This document shows, piece after piece, positions 11,100-22,440 of a stretch of DNA of 64,000 nt. The notes beneath the pieces are model-generated. The model saw nothing but the letters and a program-made list of their open reading frames with translations, was not told where the DNA came from and did not search any database. The number at the start of each line of letters is the position of its first letter. The first letter of the stretch is position 1. This DNA comes from Protopterus annectens (taxonomy: Eukaryota > Chordata > Ceratodontiformes > Protopteridae): assembly GCF_019279795.1 (NCBI RefSeq), contig NC_056725.1, forward strand, positions 1,613,300,859 through 1,613,364,858, given 5' to 3'. A program made the translations under genes and the position numbers.

Positions 11100-11140
11100 G
11101 TTCTGAGGAAGTCATACTGATGAAAGCGCTCAACCTAATG
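11100..11140 (+). ncRNA. Partial hammerhead-like motif in PLE-C arm
   Basis: The right arm, plus strand, has CUGAGGA (11103-11109), one extra A, a possible GUCA/UGAU stem II with loop UAC, and GAAA. The left arm holds the same on the minus strand near 10216-10242. Stem III is not convincing, so this may be a degenerate relative of the PLE-B motif. Confidence 0.35.
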
Positions 11141-11269
11141 GTTTTATCTGTCTGTAAATAAAAAGTCTATTTTTGGAATATCACGGTGTGCTGGTGTTTA
11201 CAGGAGTGAATACTCTATAGTGGGCATCGTTGAATCCATCCTATTTTGGTTTATTGGACTATTATGATT

Positions 11270-11760
11270 TTCAGAGTTGTATATAATCTGAGGTGCTGTT
11301 TTTTTTTTTTTTTTTTTTTTTTTTTTGAGTGTGCAGTGAGATATGCTTTTAGGAGATCTTGGAGGTTTGGGTAGATTACAAGTGAGTATCTCCATATGTG
11401 GGTTTATGTGGATCTATGTGTTTGTTCCTTAGTATTGGTAGTGAATGTTTTGGGTGTAATGTTGACAACCTGATTTGCATTTTTCATGTGTACATGTCAG
11501 AGCTTTGCCTCCAATGACATTGTGTATCTACATCTCTCACACACTGTGTTTGTCTATTGTAAAATTAAATGGTTGTCAGTGAACATGAGGCAGTTACTTC
11601 ACTGCCTCATGATGGCAATATCCACCAGGCAAGAAACAGAGATGGCAGCAAAGCACCTATCCATTATACCAGATCCTTAGTAGATGGGAAGGAGTAGGGG
11701 AGAGTCACTTACTGATCTAAGCGGAAGTGTTTACTCTTATACTATTAGATGACCTGCAGT
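11270..11760 (-). mobile_element. CR1-A, ORF1 N-terminal region
   Basis: Minus-strand CR1 sequence resumes after PLE-C. The stretch near 11395-11640 aligns with CR1-C at 50030-50260: both share CTCCA(T/C)(A/G)TATGTGGGTTTA, ATCTCTCACA(C/T)A, TGGTTGTCAGTGAACATGAGG-like sequence and CATTATACCAGAT-like sequence at the ORF1 start. In CR1-B this region encodes a CxxC zinc-finger-like segment and a coiled coil; here the frame is lost. A T(30) run at about 11301-11330 interrupts it. Confidence 0.6.
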
Positions 11761-14394
11761 GGACTGCCCTCGGCACAAACGTGCAGCTCTTTGATCAACT
11801 ATGAGACTATGGATAATGTTTCCTATAGATGATTTCAAACTGGAGAGGTTTGCTTATATATCAGGCACAGATAACTACCTTTGCATATCATTTTTTATAC
11901 CAGTAGGATGAAAGATTTTTGCACAGTTAAGCTCTCAGGCCAATCAGATAATCAGACGTGAAGGCCTATAGAACACAATAGCATGAATTTGCGTAATTAT
12001 GTCATCAAGCATTAGGCTAGTAGGTTTTTAGTGTCTTATCTAAAATGTCAGTCAACCAGCACATTAATAGTTACTTATTCAAGCAACATTCAAATACCAT
12101 TTTGCAAGATAAACTATAAAAGCACTAAAGGAAGCTAAAATCATACATGGTCTCCTTTCTTTAATTTCAGCTTTTTTTCTTGATATGCAGGATGCTCTTC
12201 CTTCATTAAGAATTCAGAACTTTTTCTTATCATTGAATAACTGGCAAGGCCAAAGATTTCTTCTCTCTTTGAATAACATTGTCTGGAGGTTGTTATGAAA
12301 CTGTTGAACCAGATTTGGTTCATGTAGAATATTGTAATAGATCTCTATTTAATTTTTTAAAATTAAAAAAATATATCATATACTGTTTAAGTTAACTTTT
12401 TTACTGTTTGGGCAAGAGTTCGTATGGGTAGCAGGGAATAGAAAGCATGATTCAGAATTTCTCCATACAAGAAGGAGGTTAAAGAACAACAGTCATTTTC
12501 AATGGGAACTTTATATTCGCTTGAGGTTAATGAATACTACTTTCCAAGTTCTAACTGAAAATCTCAATATCATAATTATGGAATCACTGCCAAATGTATG
12601 TAACTTGAATCATTGATGGTTTGTAAGTCAATATATTTGTACAAAATTTCTTACTATCAAAATACATTCTGCCCTATAAAAGTAGATACGATACTTGAAC
12701 ATTGGACATTCTTCTGTATTTTTTCTTTGTAGATGCTTTAACTTATGTCTTTTTTTAAATGTCAAACACTGTAAGAAGCATCCTGGTTGTACTATTTTTT
12801 TAATGATCTTGTCTCTCTCATCAAACCTGTTCTCTTGCAGTAAATTAAGGATAGTCCCAAATTATTTATACTTGGCTACAAACTAGGACAGAAATGTACA
12901 ATATTAATGGTTGTAGATGTAAAGCATGCTTTGTTAAGGTAGCACTGTAGATTGTATTGTGTTTTAAACTTAACCATCCATATTTGAAAACGTGCTTTTT
13001 GCTGCTGCTATCTATTGTTCAGACTCTTGTATATTTGTTAATGCATTACTGAAAAGCTGAAACATGTTTGTCTGTCCAAGAAGTCCAGAAATATCAGTAT
13101 TGTCTGTAGCCATTTATTCAGTTTTTCACTACTAGAATCCAAATATTCTATGTCCCCTGTCAATTTGTTATTTTTTTAAGCAGACCCAATTTAGAATTTG
13201 TATACTTACTTGCATTCTAGCTTATATTGCTATTTTCAAATTTACAAATGTCTTGAAATTAAGCAGTGTGAGCCTATTGTACCAGTGTTATAACTTGCTG
13301 TGCAATGAAATGATGTTTCTCTGCAGTCATATTTATTGTTATAGACCTCCAGGGACAATAGTCTTGAAATGAGAAATCTTCTGTTACCCCTTTGTTTAAT
13401 TATGTACAATCGAATGATGCAACACTCCTTTTACTTTGTGCAGGTGAAAACTATGAATTAAAATTTAAAGTGAAAGATGGTTCAACAGTGTTAGAGACGC
13501 TGGATGTATGTCTTCAGAGGTCTTTGCATGTGTGACTGTGGGCTCATTGCATATGTATATTTGCATGTGTGTATGAGTGAGGGTAGGTACAGATATCTGG
13601 CTTTATGTGAAAGTCTGGGCACACAAAACTGCAATGTATGCTTGCATGCCTTGTTTCTGTTTGTGCATGGGAGGGGAAAATAGTTCTGATGTATGTTATT
13701 AACACCAGCCTGTCACCATATAAAAACATTAAATTAGAACTGTTCCAGAAATGGAGGTAATATTTCACAGAATCCTATCTAAAGGATTGTTAAGAATCCA
13801 TCAGAGAGAACTCCAATGTGATAAACAAGAATCAGTTTGATCTGGACAGAGTGCCCACATCAGAGGATAATGCAACTGAAGTGAATGGTGGGGAAGGAAG
13901 TGATGTTCCTGATTAAGCTGGTTACTATTGGTTATAGAAACGCTGACTGAAAAGACACAGAGTTTGAAATGTGCAAAAATAAACTTTAGTGTGGAGTGTC
14001 AGAATGAATCCCTTAAGAAAAAACACTAAAATCACCATAGAGAAGTTTTAGATAACACTAACCATCAATGGAAAAAGAAAATCATATTCAACTCTCCTTT
14101 AAACCCTTATTTCAAACTCTCTTTTCATGTCAATTCAATTTAAACCACGAGGAAAACACCTTTTACAAACTCTTACATCTGACACTAACTTAAGAGTGAT
14201 AAAAAACAGACAAAGGAGGGGGGATAGTATTAATGGATGAAGTAGATTATTCTAGTAGGATTTTTAATTTACTACAGGAGCCAGACTAATGAAAAATTGT
14301 CTCCAAAAATGAAATAAATATAGCATACAGAAAAACTGATTTATTTTAAGAAGTAATTAGCCCTGCAGAATCCAAGTTGTTAAGTATGGAAAAT
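11761..14394. other. Intronic stretch, no gene recognised
   Basis: AT-rich sequence with no open frame I can assign. There are short poly(A/T) runs. One short open segment with an upstream acceptor-like signal is at 13444-13530 (see findings). No repeats recognisable by eye. Confidence 0.6.
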
Positions 14395-15130
14395 TGTTTA
14401 ATACCAGTTTTTTTGCATTCCCACAACCCATAAGAACATTATTGATCCACCTTTTAGATTAATGGTAGCTGCACAGGATTCCAAAACTTACCCTTTAGCT
14501 ATATTCATAGACCAAACACTTAAAGAAGTCGTATCATCTCCCTATTACATTCTTAAGGATTCTTGGGAGTTCCTTAATTTTTATAATGACAATCTCACAT
14601 TTATGACTGTAGATGTAATGGATCTATTTGGTTGTATACCACATACTGTGGGACTGGATTTTTTTTTTTCATTCAGATCTTTTAAAACTAGCTAAATTTG
14701 ATAACAAATTGATTAAACTTCATTTAGACTTAATGGAACTGGTTTTAAACAATAACTTTATTTTTTAAGGAGAATGTTTTAAATAACTGAAGGAGGTAGC
14801 TATGGGTGAAACTTGTACCGCGGTTTATGCAAATGTAGTAATGTATAGTTGGTGACAAGGGTATATCTTAAATTTTCTATTTTCTGACAACTGGAAGTTT
14901 TATTTCATATACTTGGATGACATATTTAAGTACTAAAGCAGAAATATCACACTTTTTTCATGTTTTGCTCATGAGTAAAAAAAATTATTATTATTTTTTA
15001 TATGTATATAATTGACGAAGAATGAACTTTGAACATTATATATTGATGATAAAGTGGCTGTATTCGACTCCTTGGTACAAGATTAAACAGATTTTTATAA
15101 GTGTTGGTTTGCACTCCCTACACCTATTAT
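14395..15130 (+). pseudogene. PLE-D: degenerate Penelope-like reverse transcriptase
   Basis: Broken plus-strand fragment of a PLE reverse transcriptase. Readable blocks in order: PPFRLMVAAQDSKTYPLAIF then IDQTLKEVV, FMTVDVMDLFGCIPHTVGL (motif A region, with the catalytic D in VDV), VAMGETCTAVYANVVMY (the QG-x-AMG-T block), and FIYLDDIFKY (catalytic Y-x-DD near 14915-14930). Several stops and shifts separate them. It is opposite in strand to the other PLE copies and appears older. Upstream and downstream limits are approximate. Confidence 0.8.
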
Positions 15131-15763
15131 AGATGCATATTCCAGGATGACCATTGCTTTGAAACTGTCCCTAAACATGTACTGTGACTATTTTTTCTTT
15201 GGTATGTCATTTAAACGAGCCCCCAAGTCAGTGGTTTACATTTCATTAAACAAAACAATCAAATATAGTACAGTTGTTCTAATATGGTTAATTTCATTAA
15301 TTTGCCAGAAGGCTGTGCCCCAAAGACACAAACACACAATGTAATATAAGCTTTGCTTCCTTGTTATGCAAATCCACACAAACTCAAATAATTAAAAACA
15401 GAAAAAATCTTAAATTATATTCTGATACAGAATAAGATAGAAATACAAAAAAGATGTTCTAGATTAAAATTAATTTTGTCCATGTCATCATTATGGCAAC
15501 ACATTTTTTAATAGAGCATAATTGTCCATAGAACCCCATAACAGCAAATGTGACTGTAGAGAAATAGCATTAAATTGAAGAGCAAGTGAGTAAGTTCATA
15601 CTGAAATGGCATTTTTGTGTTTACTCTGGAATGAAAAGTAAGGTTCATTGTTTCATAAATGTATTTGCAAACTTATGGCTACTTGGTTTTCATTAAGTTT
15701 GACTAACTACCCTCACCCAGAGTGAGCACTTTTTTTCACTCATTTATATTTCAAGTTTGTTTT

Positions 15764-15802
<39 letters not shown>

Positions 15803-15876
15803 TTGTTATTGAACTACATTCTTTAACCTTGGTGAAAATTTGGAAAATGCTCTATAATTTCCTCAATCATTTTTAG

Positions 15877-15914
<38 letters not shown>

Positions 15915-17107
15915 TTTAGCATGACCTGGTATTGTTAATGTGTTAGCACTAGATCAATCATATGTATTTCAGATATGGGTTATCACATAAAACTGGGTCG
16001 TGTGTTAAGAAAGTTTAGCTATCCAGAGATTACATACAAATAGGAAAAGTGACTTTTACTTTTTTCTGAAAAGATATTGCTTTCTAACCGTTGTTAAAAT
16101 TTGTTGAACTATTCTAATTGAATTTTGATTTTAGTTTTTCATTTGCTGGATGGTGGAATTATAATCAGCAATCATATGAATTAATAAAGCTTAAAGGCAG
16201 CAATGACTTTCCTCCAATTATTTAAAGCTTTCTAGCCACTGTGTTAAAACTGTGATCAGAAGTGACATTATTATTCATTAAAGTGGAAAGATTCTAATGC
16301 ATCACTCAGCTGCAGTGTGGTTGTCTTTTCACTTTGTATCTTTTCTTTTCTTGTTAAATTAATAGGTCCCATATCTCTCAACTGTGCAAATTTTCACTGC
16401 GTGTCCAGATTTTTGCCTCATATTTTAATGTGTTTCTCATAAAATTTATGGTTTTAAGTCAAATCACTGAGGATTGAAGTTACTATTAATGGCATATATT
16501 TGAGTTCAGAGTTCATATCCTTAAGAAAATACATGCTAACACAAATCCTATTATTCTGGCAACATTCTAAGTTTATAATAGCAATATTTAACATGTGTCC
16601 CTAATTTTAGGCCTTTTGTGCTAAGAGGTTGAGAGCAATAAAAGGTTTGTTGGTTCATAGGTAAGTACTAGGCTAGCCCCCCCCCTTGCCAGCCATTTTA
16701 AGCATAGCCAGTTTCCCTTTTTGTGCTCAAATGAACCTGTCGAATTTGGTTAGAGGTTGACTTTACCCATCCCATGATCAATAATTATTTATTACCCTTA
16801 ATGATAATAAGTGGGATCAAACCACAGATGAGTTGATGGGCTTCATGAATGGGATTCAGCATTTAGGAGCTGCTTCTGTCCATTTGTAGTACAGGGGGCA
16901 GGCAGTCCTGGGTTAATGTTCCTTTTCCCATCCATAGATACAAGTTGCACTTGAATATGGACAGGGATGAACTTTGCTTTATATGGATAGGCAGCAGCAA
17001 TATCCTCTGCAAGATATATCTGTGCCTGTAAACTATTCTGCTGATATTGCAGCAGAGGCTCAGATTCCCTTATCAAGTATTTCTGATACTATTTTATTTG
17101 CTGATGT
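15131..17107. other. Intronic stretch with microsatellites
   Basis: No gene recognised. Contains (TTTA)n at 15763-15804 and (ATT)n at 15878-15910, plus a C(9) run near 16677. The remainder is AT-rich unique-looking sequence. Confidence 0.6.
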
Positions 17108-17620
17108 GCAGTAAATCCCATCAGTAATGCTTAAAAGGATGCCTTGTATGCCAGACACAGGCTAACTGTTAGCAATCTGTAGGATACTGAGTATATTGAC
17201 AGAGCTTTGAGTCAGTCCATGTAGGACATGTTTAGGCCTTGCAACCTTTTAGGAAGGTATCTCTATGGGAGTTCCAGTTGTTGCATGGATCTGAACAGGG
17301 GTCATTGTACTAAATGATTGTCCTAATGAAGGCTGAGTAAAGTGAGACAATGACATCCATAGATTTATATAGACTTATTTTGTTTATAAGCTGTGCAATA
17401 TAGAAGGGCTTTTTTACTTTTTTTTCAAAATATATGATGTTGCATTTCTTAGTTTTGAAAGACAGACTGTTGTTTTTATAACAAATGAGCATTTTGTCAA
17501 CCTCTTCTTATAGAATATTATGGTTATGGGAAAAGTGACTGCTTTACCATCATCTGCATATTTATTATACAGACTTTTATTCTTGGTGTATGTAATCTTA
17601 TTTATTTTAGAGCACATTGG
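17108..17620 (-). mobile_element. CR1-F: old CR1 reverse-transcriptase fragment
   Basis: The minus strand matches the 3' half of CR1-C ORF2 in layout. The stretch 17110-17420 parallels 46770-47090 (GATACTGAGTATATTGACA against GATACAGAGTATAGTGACA; CCATGTAGGACATG against CCATGTAGGTCATG; GTGCAATATAGAAGGGC against GAGCAATGTAGAAGGCC). The next segment encodes NKYADDGKAVTFP near 17543-17575, the reverse-transcriptase YADD box. Many stops and deletions show an ancient copy. Confidence 0.7.
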
Positions 17621-18864
17621 ATTTCAAAGTATGATTTTATTTTTAAGTTTTATATGAATGTAGTTTTAAAATGATTTATTTTCTGCTTCTTCTTTATTTT
17701 TTATTTGGGAGTAAGAATACACAAATGATAACAATAACAGTATGGAGTACAGTAAAGGTAAAACAATCCAGTGAAGTAAGAATTCACTTGAGAATAATTC
17801 TAAAATATGGTTAAAGATATCACATTTGAAAAAGTAAGTTTTATAGTATAAGTTCAGCAGCCTTCTTCTGCTACTCTGCAGTGTCAGCAATCCATCTACA
17901 TGGGGTGGGTATACTGAGCCTATCATTTATGCATATCCTTAGTGAAGTTCTATCTCCAGGTGACGTAACAGTATTTTGTGAGATGATACATAACAGTAAC
18001 AAGAGTGCAGTTCCAGTTTTCTACCTATGTATATCTTATTGTCTGTGCCCTGTAATACCATGTGAACATCTCAAATTTTAGTCCATCACCTTGCACCGTA
18101 AGTTTGTTTGATCTGGTTATCCTTAGGTGGTCTAATGTTTATACAGCTGCAGGCAATGTCCTGTCTTTTAACATTACAAACTTTCCTGATGCCTGTAGGA
18201 AATAAATGTCTTAAAATGATTATATAGGTCACATTGTTTATAATATTTTCCAGCTTATGCAGACTGCACATTTTTTTCTGTCTCTCATACTTTTTTTATT
18301 ATTTTGAATTATTTATGCTATATACAAAACAAGTACAATCTGTGATAAAGAACTTAGAGTCTCCTCTGAAAATAAACCTCTAACCAAGTTGGACTAGCCA
18401 GTCAACTAAGGAAAAATAAAAATGAAATATTTTCATTTCATGAAATACAAGCTGTAATGACACCACTGAAATTAGATAAAGTGATATTAATAATGTATGT
18501 GTTGAAGATGGACAGAAAAATTTGAAAGAAAACTTATGTAGAGCTGGAAAAAGAGACTCACAGGAAGGAAATTCAGAAGTGATCAATAGGAACATTTTTT
18601 AACCTCCTAAAAATGTACTTGCTAGCTACAGCAAACTATAACAGAACTTATAAAGTATAGCAAAGTAAATCTAGTAATATACACATGGTTGCCTTCTGCA
18701 TTCATTGGCAGTTTATTTTATGGAAAGAGAGAGAAAAAATGGGAAATAGTTCTTTCCTACCACTCTGAATCACATATTTATATAAAAGTTAACTATTAGA
18801 GACCAAGTACAAAGAATGCTAGTGAATTTAATGTATTTAATCTGTATTTTTTTTTTTTTATTAG
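17621..18864. other. Intronic stretch up to the channel exon acceptor
   Basis: No gene recognised. The end provides the splice acceptor of the next exon: a T-rich tract at 18847-18859 followed by ATTAG ending at 18864. Confidence 0.6.
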
Positions 18865-19296
18865 TCAAGTTCTCGAAGCTCACATTATGGGCCTTGGGGT
18901 CGTGGTACTGCCTGGGGAAGTCGACGTTCCAGCTGGAACAGTTTAGGTCATGCTTCAAGTCTGAAACGTAGGCTGCATTCTGGAGAGCATGAATCCCTTT
19001 TGTCTGGTGAAAGTCGGAAAGTGCTGGAAGAACTTGAAGAATATAAGATAGGAAGGCATCGTCGATCCTCAACCAAGAAGAGAAGAACACATTCTTTGGA
19101 CACCAAGGGGTCTTCTGATGTACCGGAAGTTGCCAAAGGTTCATGTAGTCACAGATGCTGTAGAACGAATAGTGCAGTACTGGGCTCAAGTGATCATCAT
19201 GACTGCAATGGGAAGACTGTGAATTTAGCAAAGGAGGTTTTTCCTAAAATGAACAACAGAAAAGACCAGGAGGAGTATGATGAAGAAATCGATTAT
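18865..19296 (+). CDS. CACNA1H: T-type calcium channel alpha-1 subunit, II-III linker exon (CACNA1H-like)
   Basis: Internal exon of 144 complete codons, phase 0 at both ends. Acceptor TTTTTTTTTATTAG|TCA, donor GATTAT|GTAAGT. The product is the pore-forming subunit of a low-voltage-activated Ca2+ channel in the plasma membrane; this exon covers most of the cytoplasmic linker between domains II and III. Diagnostic parts are SSSRSSHYGPWGRG (residues 1-14), RRSSWNSL (20-27), EHESLLSGE (41-49), RTHSLD (74-79), HHDCNGK (111-117) and YDEEIDY (138-144). The last blocks resemble mammalian CACNA1H more than CACNA1G or CACNA1I. Residues 50-77 form a basic, serine-rich stretch (KVLEELEEYKIGRHRRSS, KKRR) that looks specific to this lineage, with possible basophilic-kinase sites. 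The paralogue call is from memory, and CACNA1G/I are the alternatives. Confidence 0.88.
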
Positions 19297-19297
19297 G

Positions 19298-19995
19298 TAA
19301 GTTATGAGAAACACTTGATACATTGCACCCTTTTATATGTGATCTACAACTTTAGCTGTAGTTGTAGAAAAATTCTTGTCCTTGTTCTATGGTCATTTGC
19401 ATTATAGGCTTGTATTTAATCATTGTGTAGTCCCATTATTTCAGCTTTTTCTTCCTAGGTTTCTATTGAAAATAGGCTGTGCCCTACTTGATGTCCAGTA
19501 AACATAAATATATGAATAAATATATATAAATAAAATAAATACTTTGATAATAAGTAAAATAAATTCTTCCATATTATTTAAATGTTTGCTCAGAGAGACC
19601 TGTAAGCTGTATGTAAGCCTGCTGATGTGTTCATCTTTTTCCATTTACAAGATGTAGCACTTGGCACTTCTTTCTAGCTATAATGAGTAAGTGCCAAGGA
19701 GCTTTGGATAAGACAAAGAAATGAGATATGTAATATGGAGAAATGTTTCACAGAGAAATACAGAAAGAATATTGCAAAGACAAACGCACAAAACATGCAG
19801 GATACTACATAGCAATCAGGCTACGTGGTAACAACATATGCAAATGAGCTGCAGAGTATGAATAAGACTGTTGTAACAATTCAGAGACAACCAGCCTGTG
19901 TACAACATCTGTTTGTAGCACTGAGGTGCAATTACAGTTCACTGTAATGCAGAAGTACTGTCTATGATTCCCACCAAGTCACCCTTCTGGCGCAT

Positions 19996-19998
<3 letters not shown>
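19298..19998. other. Intron start, nothing recognised
   Basis: AT-rich sequence directly downstream of the exon donor. No repeat family or open frame recognised. Confidence 0.5.
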
Positions 19999-20063
<65 letters not shown>

Positions 20064-20126
20064 ACACACCCAAAAAACTCAGAAAGTGTTGTCCCATTGT
20101 CCCATGTTTCTGCTGTATACACACAT

Positions 20127-20195
<69 letters not shown>

Positions 20196-20265
20196 TGAAA
20201 GCACACACACCGACGCACCATCTTGCCCACGCACACACACACGCATGCATGGAATTATGCACAAG

Positions 20266-20326
<61 letters not shown>

Positions 20327-20397
20327 ACACACGCGTGCATGCAAGCACACACCCATGCACGCACATACACACGCGCGCGCGCACACACACACATACA

Positions 20398-20443
<46 letters not shown>

Positions 20444-20507
20444 ACACACACACACACGCATGCAAGCATGCACAAGCGTACACACACACACACGCACACA
20501 CACAGCT
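19999..20507. repeat. Compound (CA)n microsatellite, about 500 bp
   Basis: Three long CA blocks (about 19999-20070, 20130-20192, 20266-20330) plus shorter ones to 20507, separated by short inserts. The phrase AGAAAGTGTTG.CCCAT appears at 20080-20100 and again at 20510-20525, so the array probably grew by duplication of a unit with its flank. The apparent long His/Thr or Cys/Val frames here are products of the repeat. Confidence 0.95.
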
Positions 20508-20551
20508 CAGAAAGTGTTGGCCCATGTCCCTGGTGTATTGCTGCTACCACT

Positions 20552-20600
20552 GTATTATATTATATTATATTATATTATATTATATCATATTATATTTTAT
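20552..20600. repeat. (TATTA)n microsatellite
   Basis: About nine pentamer copies of TATTA/ATTAT with one C substitution near 20586. Confidence 0.9.
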
Positions 20601-20942
20601 TTTTACTGAAATAGCCTGCTAGGCAGTGTTCCTTTTCAGATGGAGCCAGAGGGGAAAATTCTAGAAGTAGTAGCTCAACAGAAATATATGTGTACTAAAC
20701 AAGTAAACATAACAAAAACATGTTAACCCAGCCACTATAAAAGTGTGCATATTTGTCGAAATAAAATGATGCAACTTATGCCTTCTGAGACAAGTTTCCT
20801 ATACAGCACAGTAATAAATTGGCATTATGTTATAAATATCAAACTCACTTATTGATTCACATAAGAAAATGAGTTACCTATGTATTTAAAAAAAGAACTC
20901 TCTCTTTTTCTTCCTGTAAATTAGTTGCACCTCATTGCCAGA

Positions 20943-21209
20943 TGTTTTTCTTTCGGCTTTTCCCGGTTAGGGGTCGCCACAGCGGAACTCAGGTCTGCTA
21001 ATGATTGGCAGTAGATTTTTATAGTGCCGAGGTGCCAGCCTGATGCCCAACCTTCAACGAAGGCATGCCCATTCACACATGTCTTTCGAATGTCACTCAA
21101 CCATGGGAAGGACATGCAGACTCAACACAGAAGGTGCTCCAGCTGAGAATCACACGGGAGAACCTTTTGCTGTGAGGTGGCAATGCTTCCACTGCACCAC
21201 AGCAGCTTC
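20943..21209 (-). mobile_element. tRNA-like SINE, copy 2
   Basis: Reverse-oriented copy of the SINE at 3619-3883. The plus strand begins with the tail complement (CTTTCGGCTTTTCCCGGTTA), followed by GGGGTCGCCACAGCGGA, and ends with the tRNA-like head near 21150-21205. The 15-bp duplication cacctcattgcca(g/a)a lies at 20928-20942 and 21210-21224. The two copies differ at many sites but keep the same length, so the family is defined by both ends. Confidence 0.85.
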
Positions 21210-21224
21210 CACCTCATTGCCAAA

Positions 21225-22440
21225 TAATGTTATCAAAAACTACAACTCTCTCCTTTGCTATTCAACACTGAGCATGGCAGCTATAATTAAGGATTCAAAC
21301 TAGTCCAAAATGACAAACAGATTATGTATGTATACACTATTTTCTAATTTAAGTGGTAATTTGCTAGCTGTATGAATTTGCCTCAACTATATAGATTATT
21401 TTCTAGTCACAAACTAAATGAATAACTCTTGGACTAAAAAATGTATTTCTTGTCAACACACAAGCTGTATAGTCAAGTGGTTATGCTTAATTTCACTGAT
21501 CTCCATCATTATCATTAACATGCTTGTGTGATCCAGCTGCAAGGTCCTTTGAACAAGGTTTGTATTTGCAACTTTCCCTTGCACTTTGTCTGTTATTCAT
21601 CTGTCACAAGAACTTTACCTGTTAAAAGATGTCTGTACCTTTAAGCACAATGTAGAGCAGCTGTAGATCCTCATTGAAATGTAATATGTCAATATAAATC
21701 TATATTTTTGCTTCTGACCTGAGTTGAGTTCACAGCTCAGGAGCTTGTTGAAGCTGTTAACAGGTGGAGATGGGAGTGAGATGCCTTTGCCGACTTGCCT
21801 ATCCTGGAGTCAAGGAAGCAACTCTGGCTCACCATTTTGGTGACACTTAATAGGAGCATTAGTACACCTCTGAAGTAAGACCCTAGAGTGTAAGTGCTGC
21901 CATTGTACAAGTGCACTAGTGGAGTGGATTCTGCATACAAGCGTGTGCTTCTGTCAGAAAACAGCACGCACTGGAGACAGGCATGCTGGCAAAGGAAGTA
22001 TGCTCTGCCCGAAGAGAAAATAGACCACTCCTCAGGACCAGCAAGCTTGCTCACTCCAAACTACCCAACTGTCACTACTGGGGAAATAGATAGGCCAATA
22101 GGTCTTCTTGAGTAGAAAGGAATTTGTTATAAGTCCCTTATCTAGCCTAGAAATGCCCAACTCTTGCCCCCATAAAAAATGAGAGGACTGGGTACAGCAA
22201 GAGGCGCCATCAGGTGTGGTCCTGGGGGAAATCAAAACAATAATGTGTTTGCTGATTCTTTGAAATGCATACCATTTATGTACTTTAATGTATCGTATGT
22301 TGAGTTATATATCTGCTGCAGTTTATGAGATCATAAAGTCTAATGGAAACACCAGCAACCGAGTATCCTTACTCTTCTTAGAAATGTAAACAAACAAAGT
22401 CCAGCTCCATGACGATTATTCCAAGGACTGCCCACATCAT
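21225..22440. other. Intronic stretch, no gene recognised
   Basis: No recognised element. The part 21720-22240 is less AT-rich than its surroundings and may be an unidentified repeat, but I see no motif that names it. Confidence 0.5.

Larger units (their letters stand above)
10073..11254 (-). mobile_element. PLE-C: Penelope-like element with inverted terminal copies
   Basis: Insertion in CR1-A flanked by the 15-bp direct repeat tggactattatgatt at 10058-10072 and 11255-11269. Inside are a 27-bp unpaired tail (10073-10099), a 403-bp arm (10100-10502), a 350-bp loop with GIY-YIG coding sequence, and a 403-bp inverted copy of the arm (10853-11255). PLE copies often have terminal repeats in inverted orientation with a short tail, and this one shows it clearly. 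The arm holds the 3' UTR, so the element is a 5'-truncated copy capped by an inverted duplicate of its own 3' end. Confidence 0.85.

Noticed and set aside
18770-19231. Minus-strand 153-residue frame
   Set aside because: Shadow of the channel exon, which is supported by splice sites and homology on the plus strand.
19939-20622. Several long open frames rich in His/Thr, Cys/Val or Ala/His
   Set aside because: They are translations of CA/TG repeats in all frames and have no independent coding evidence.
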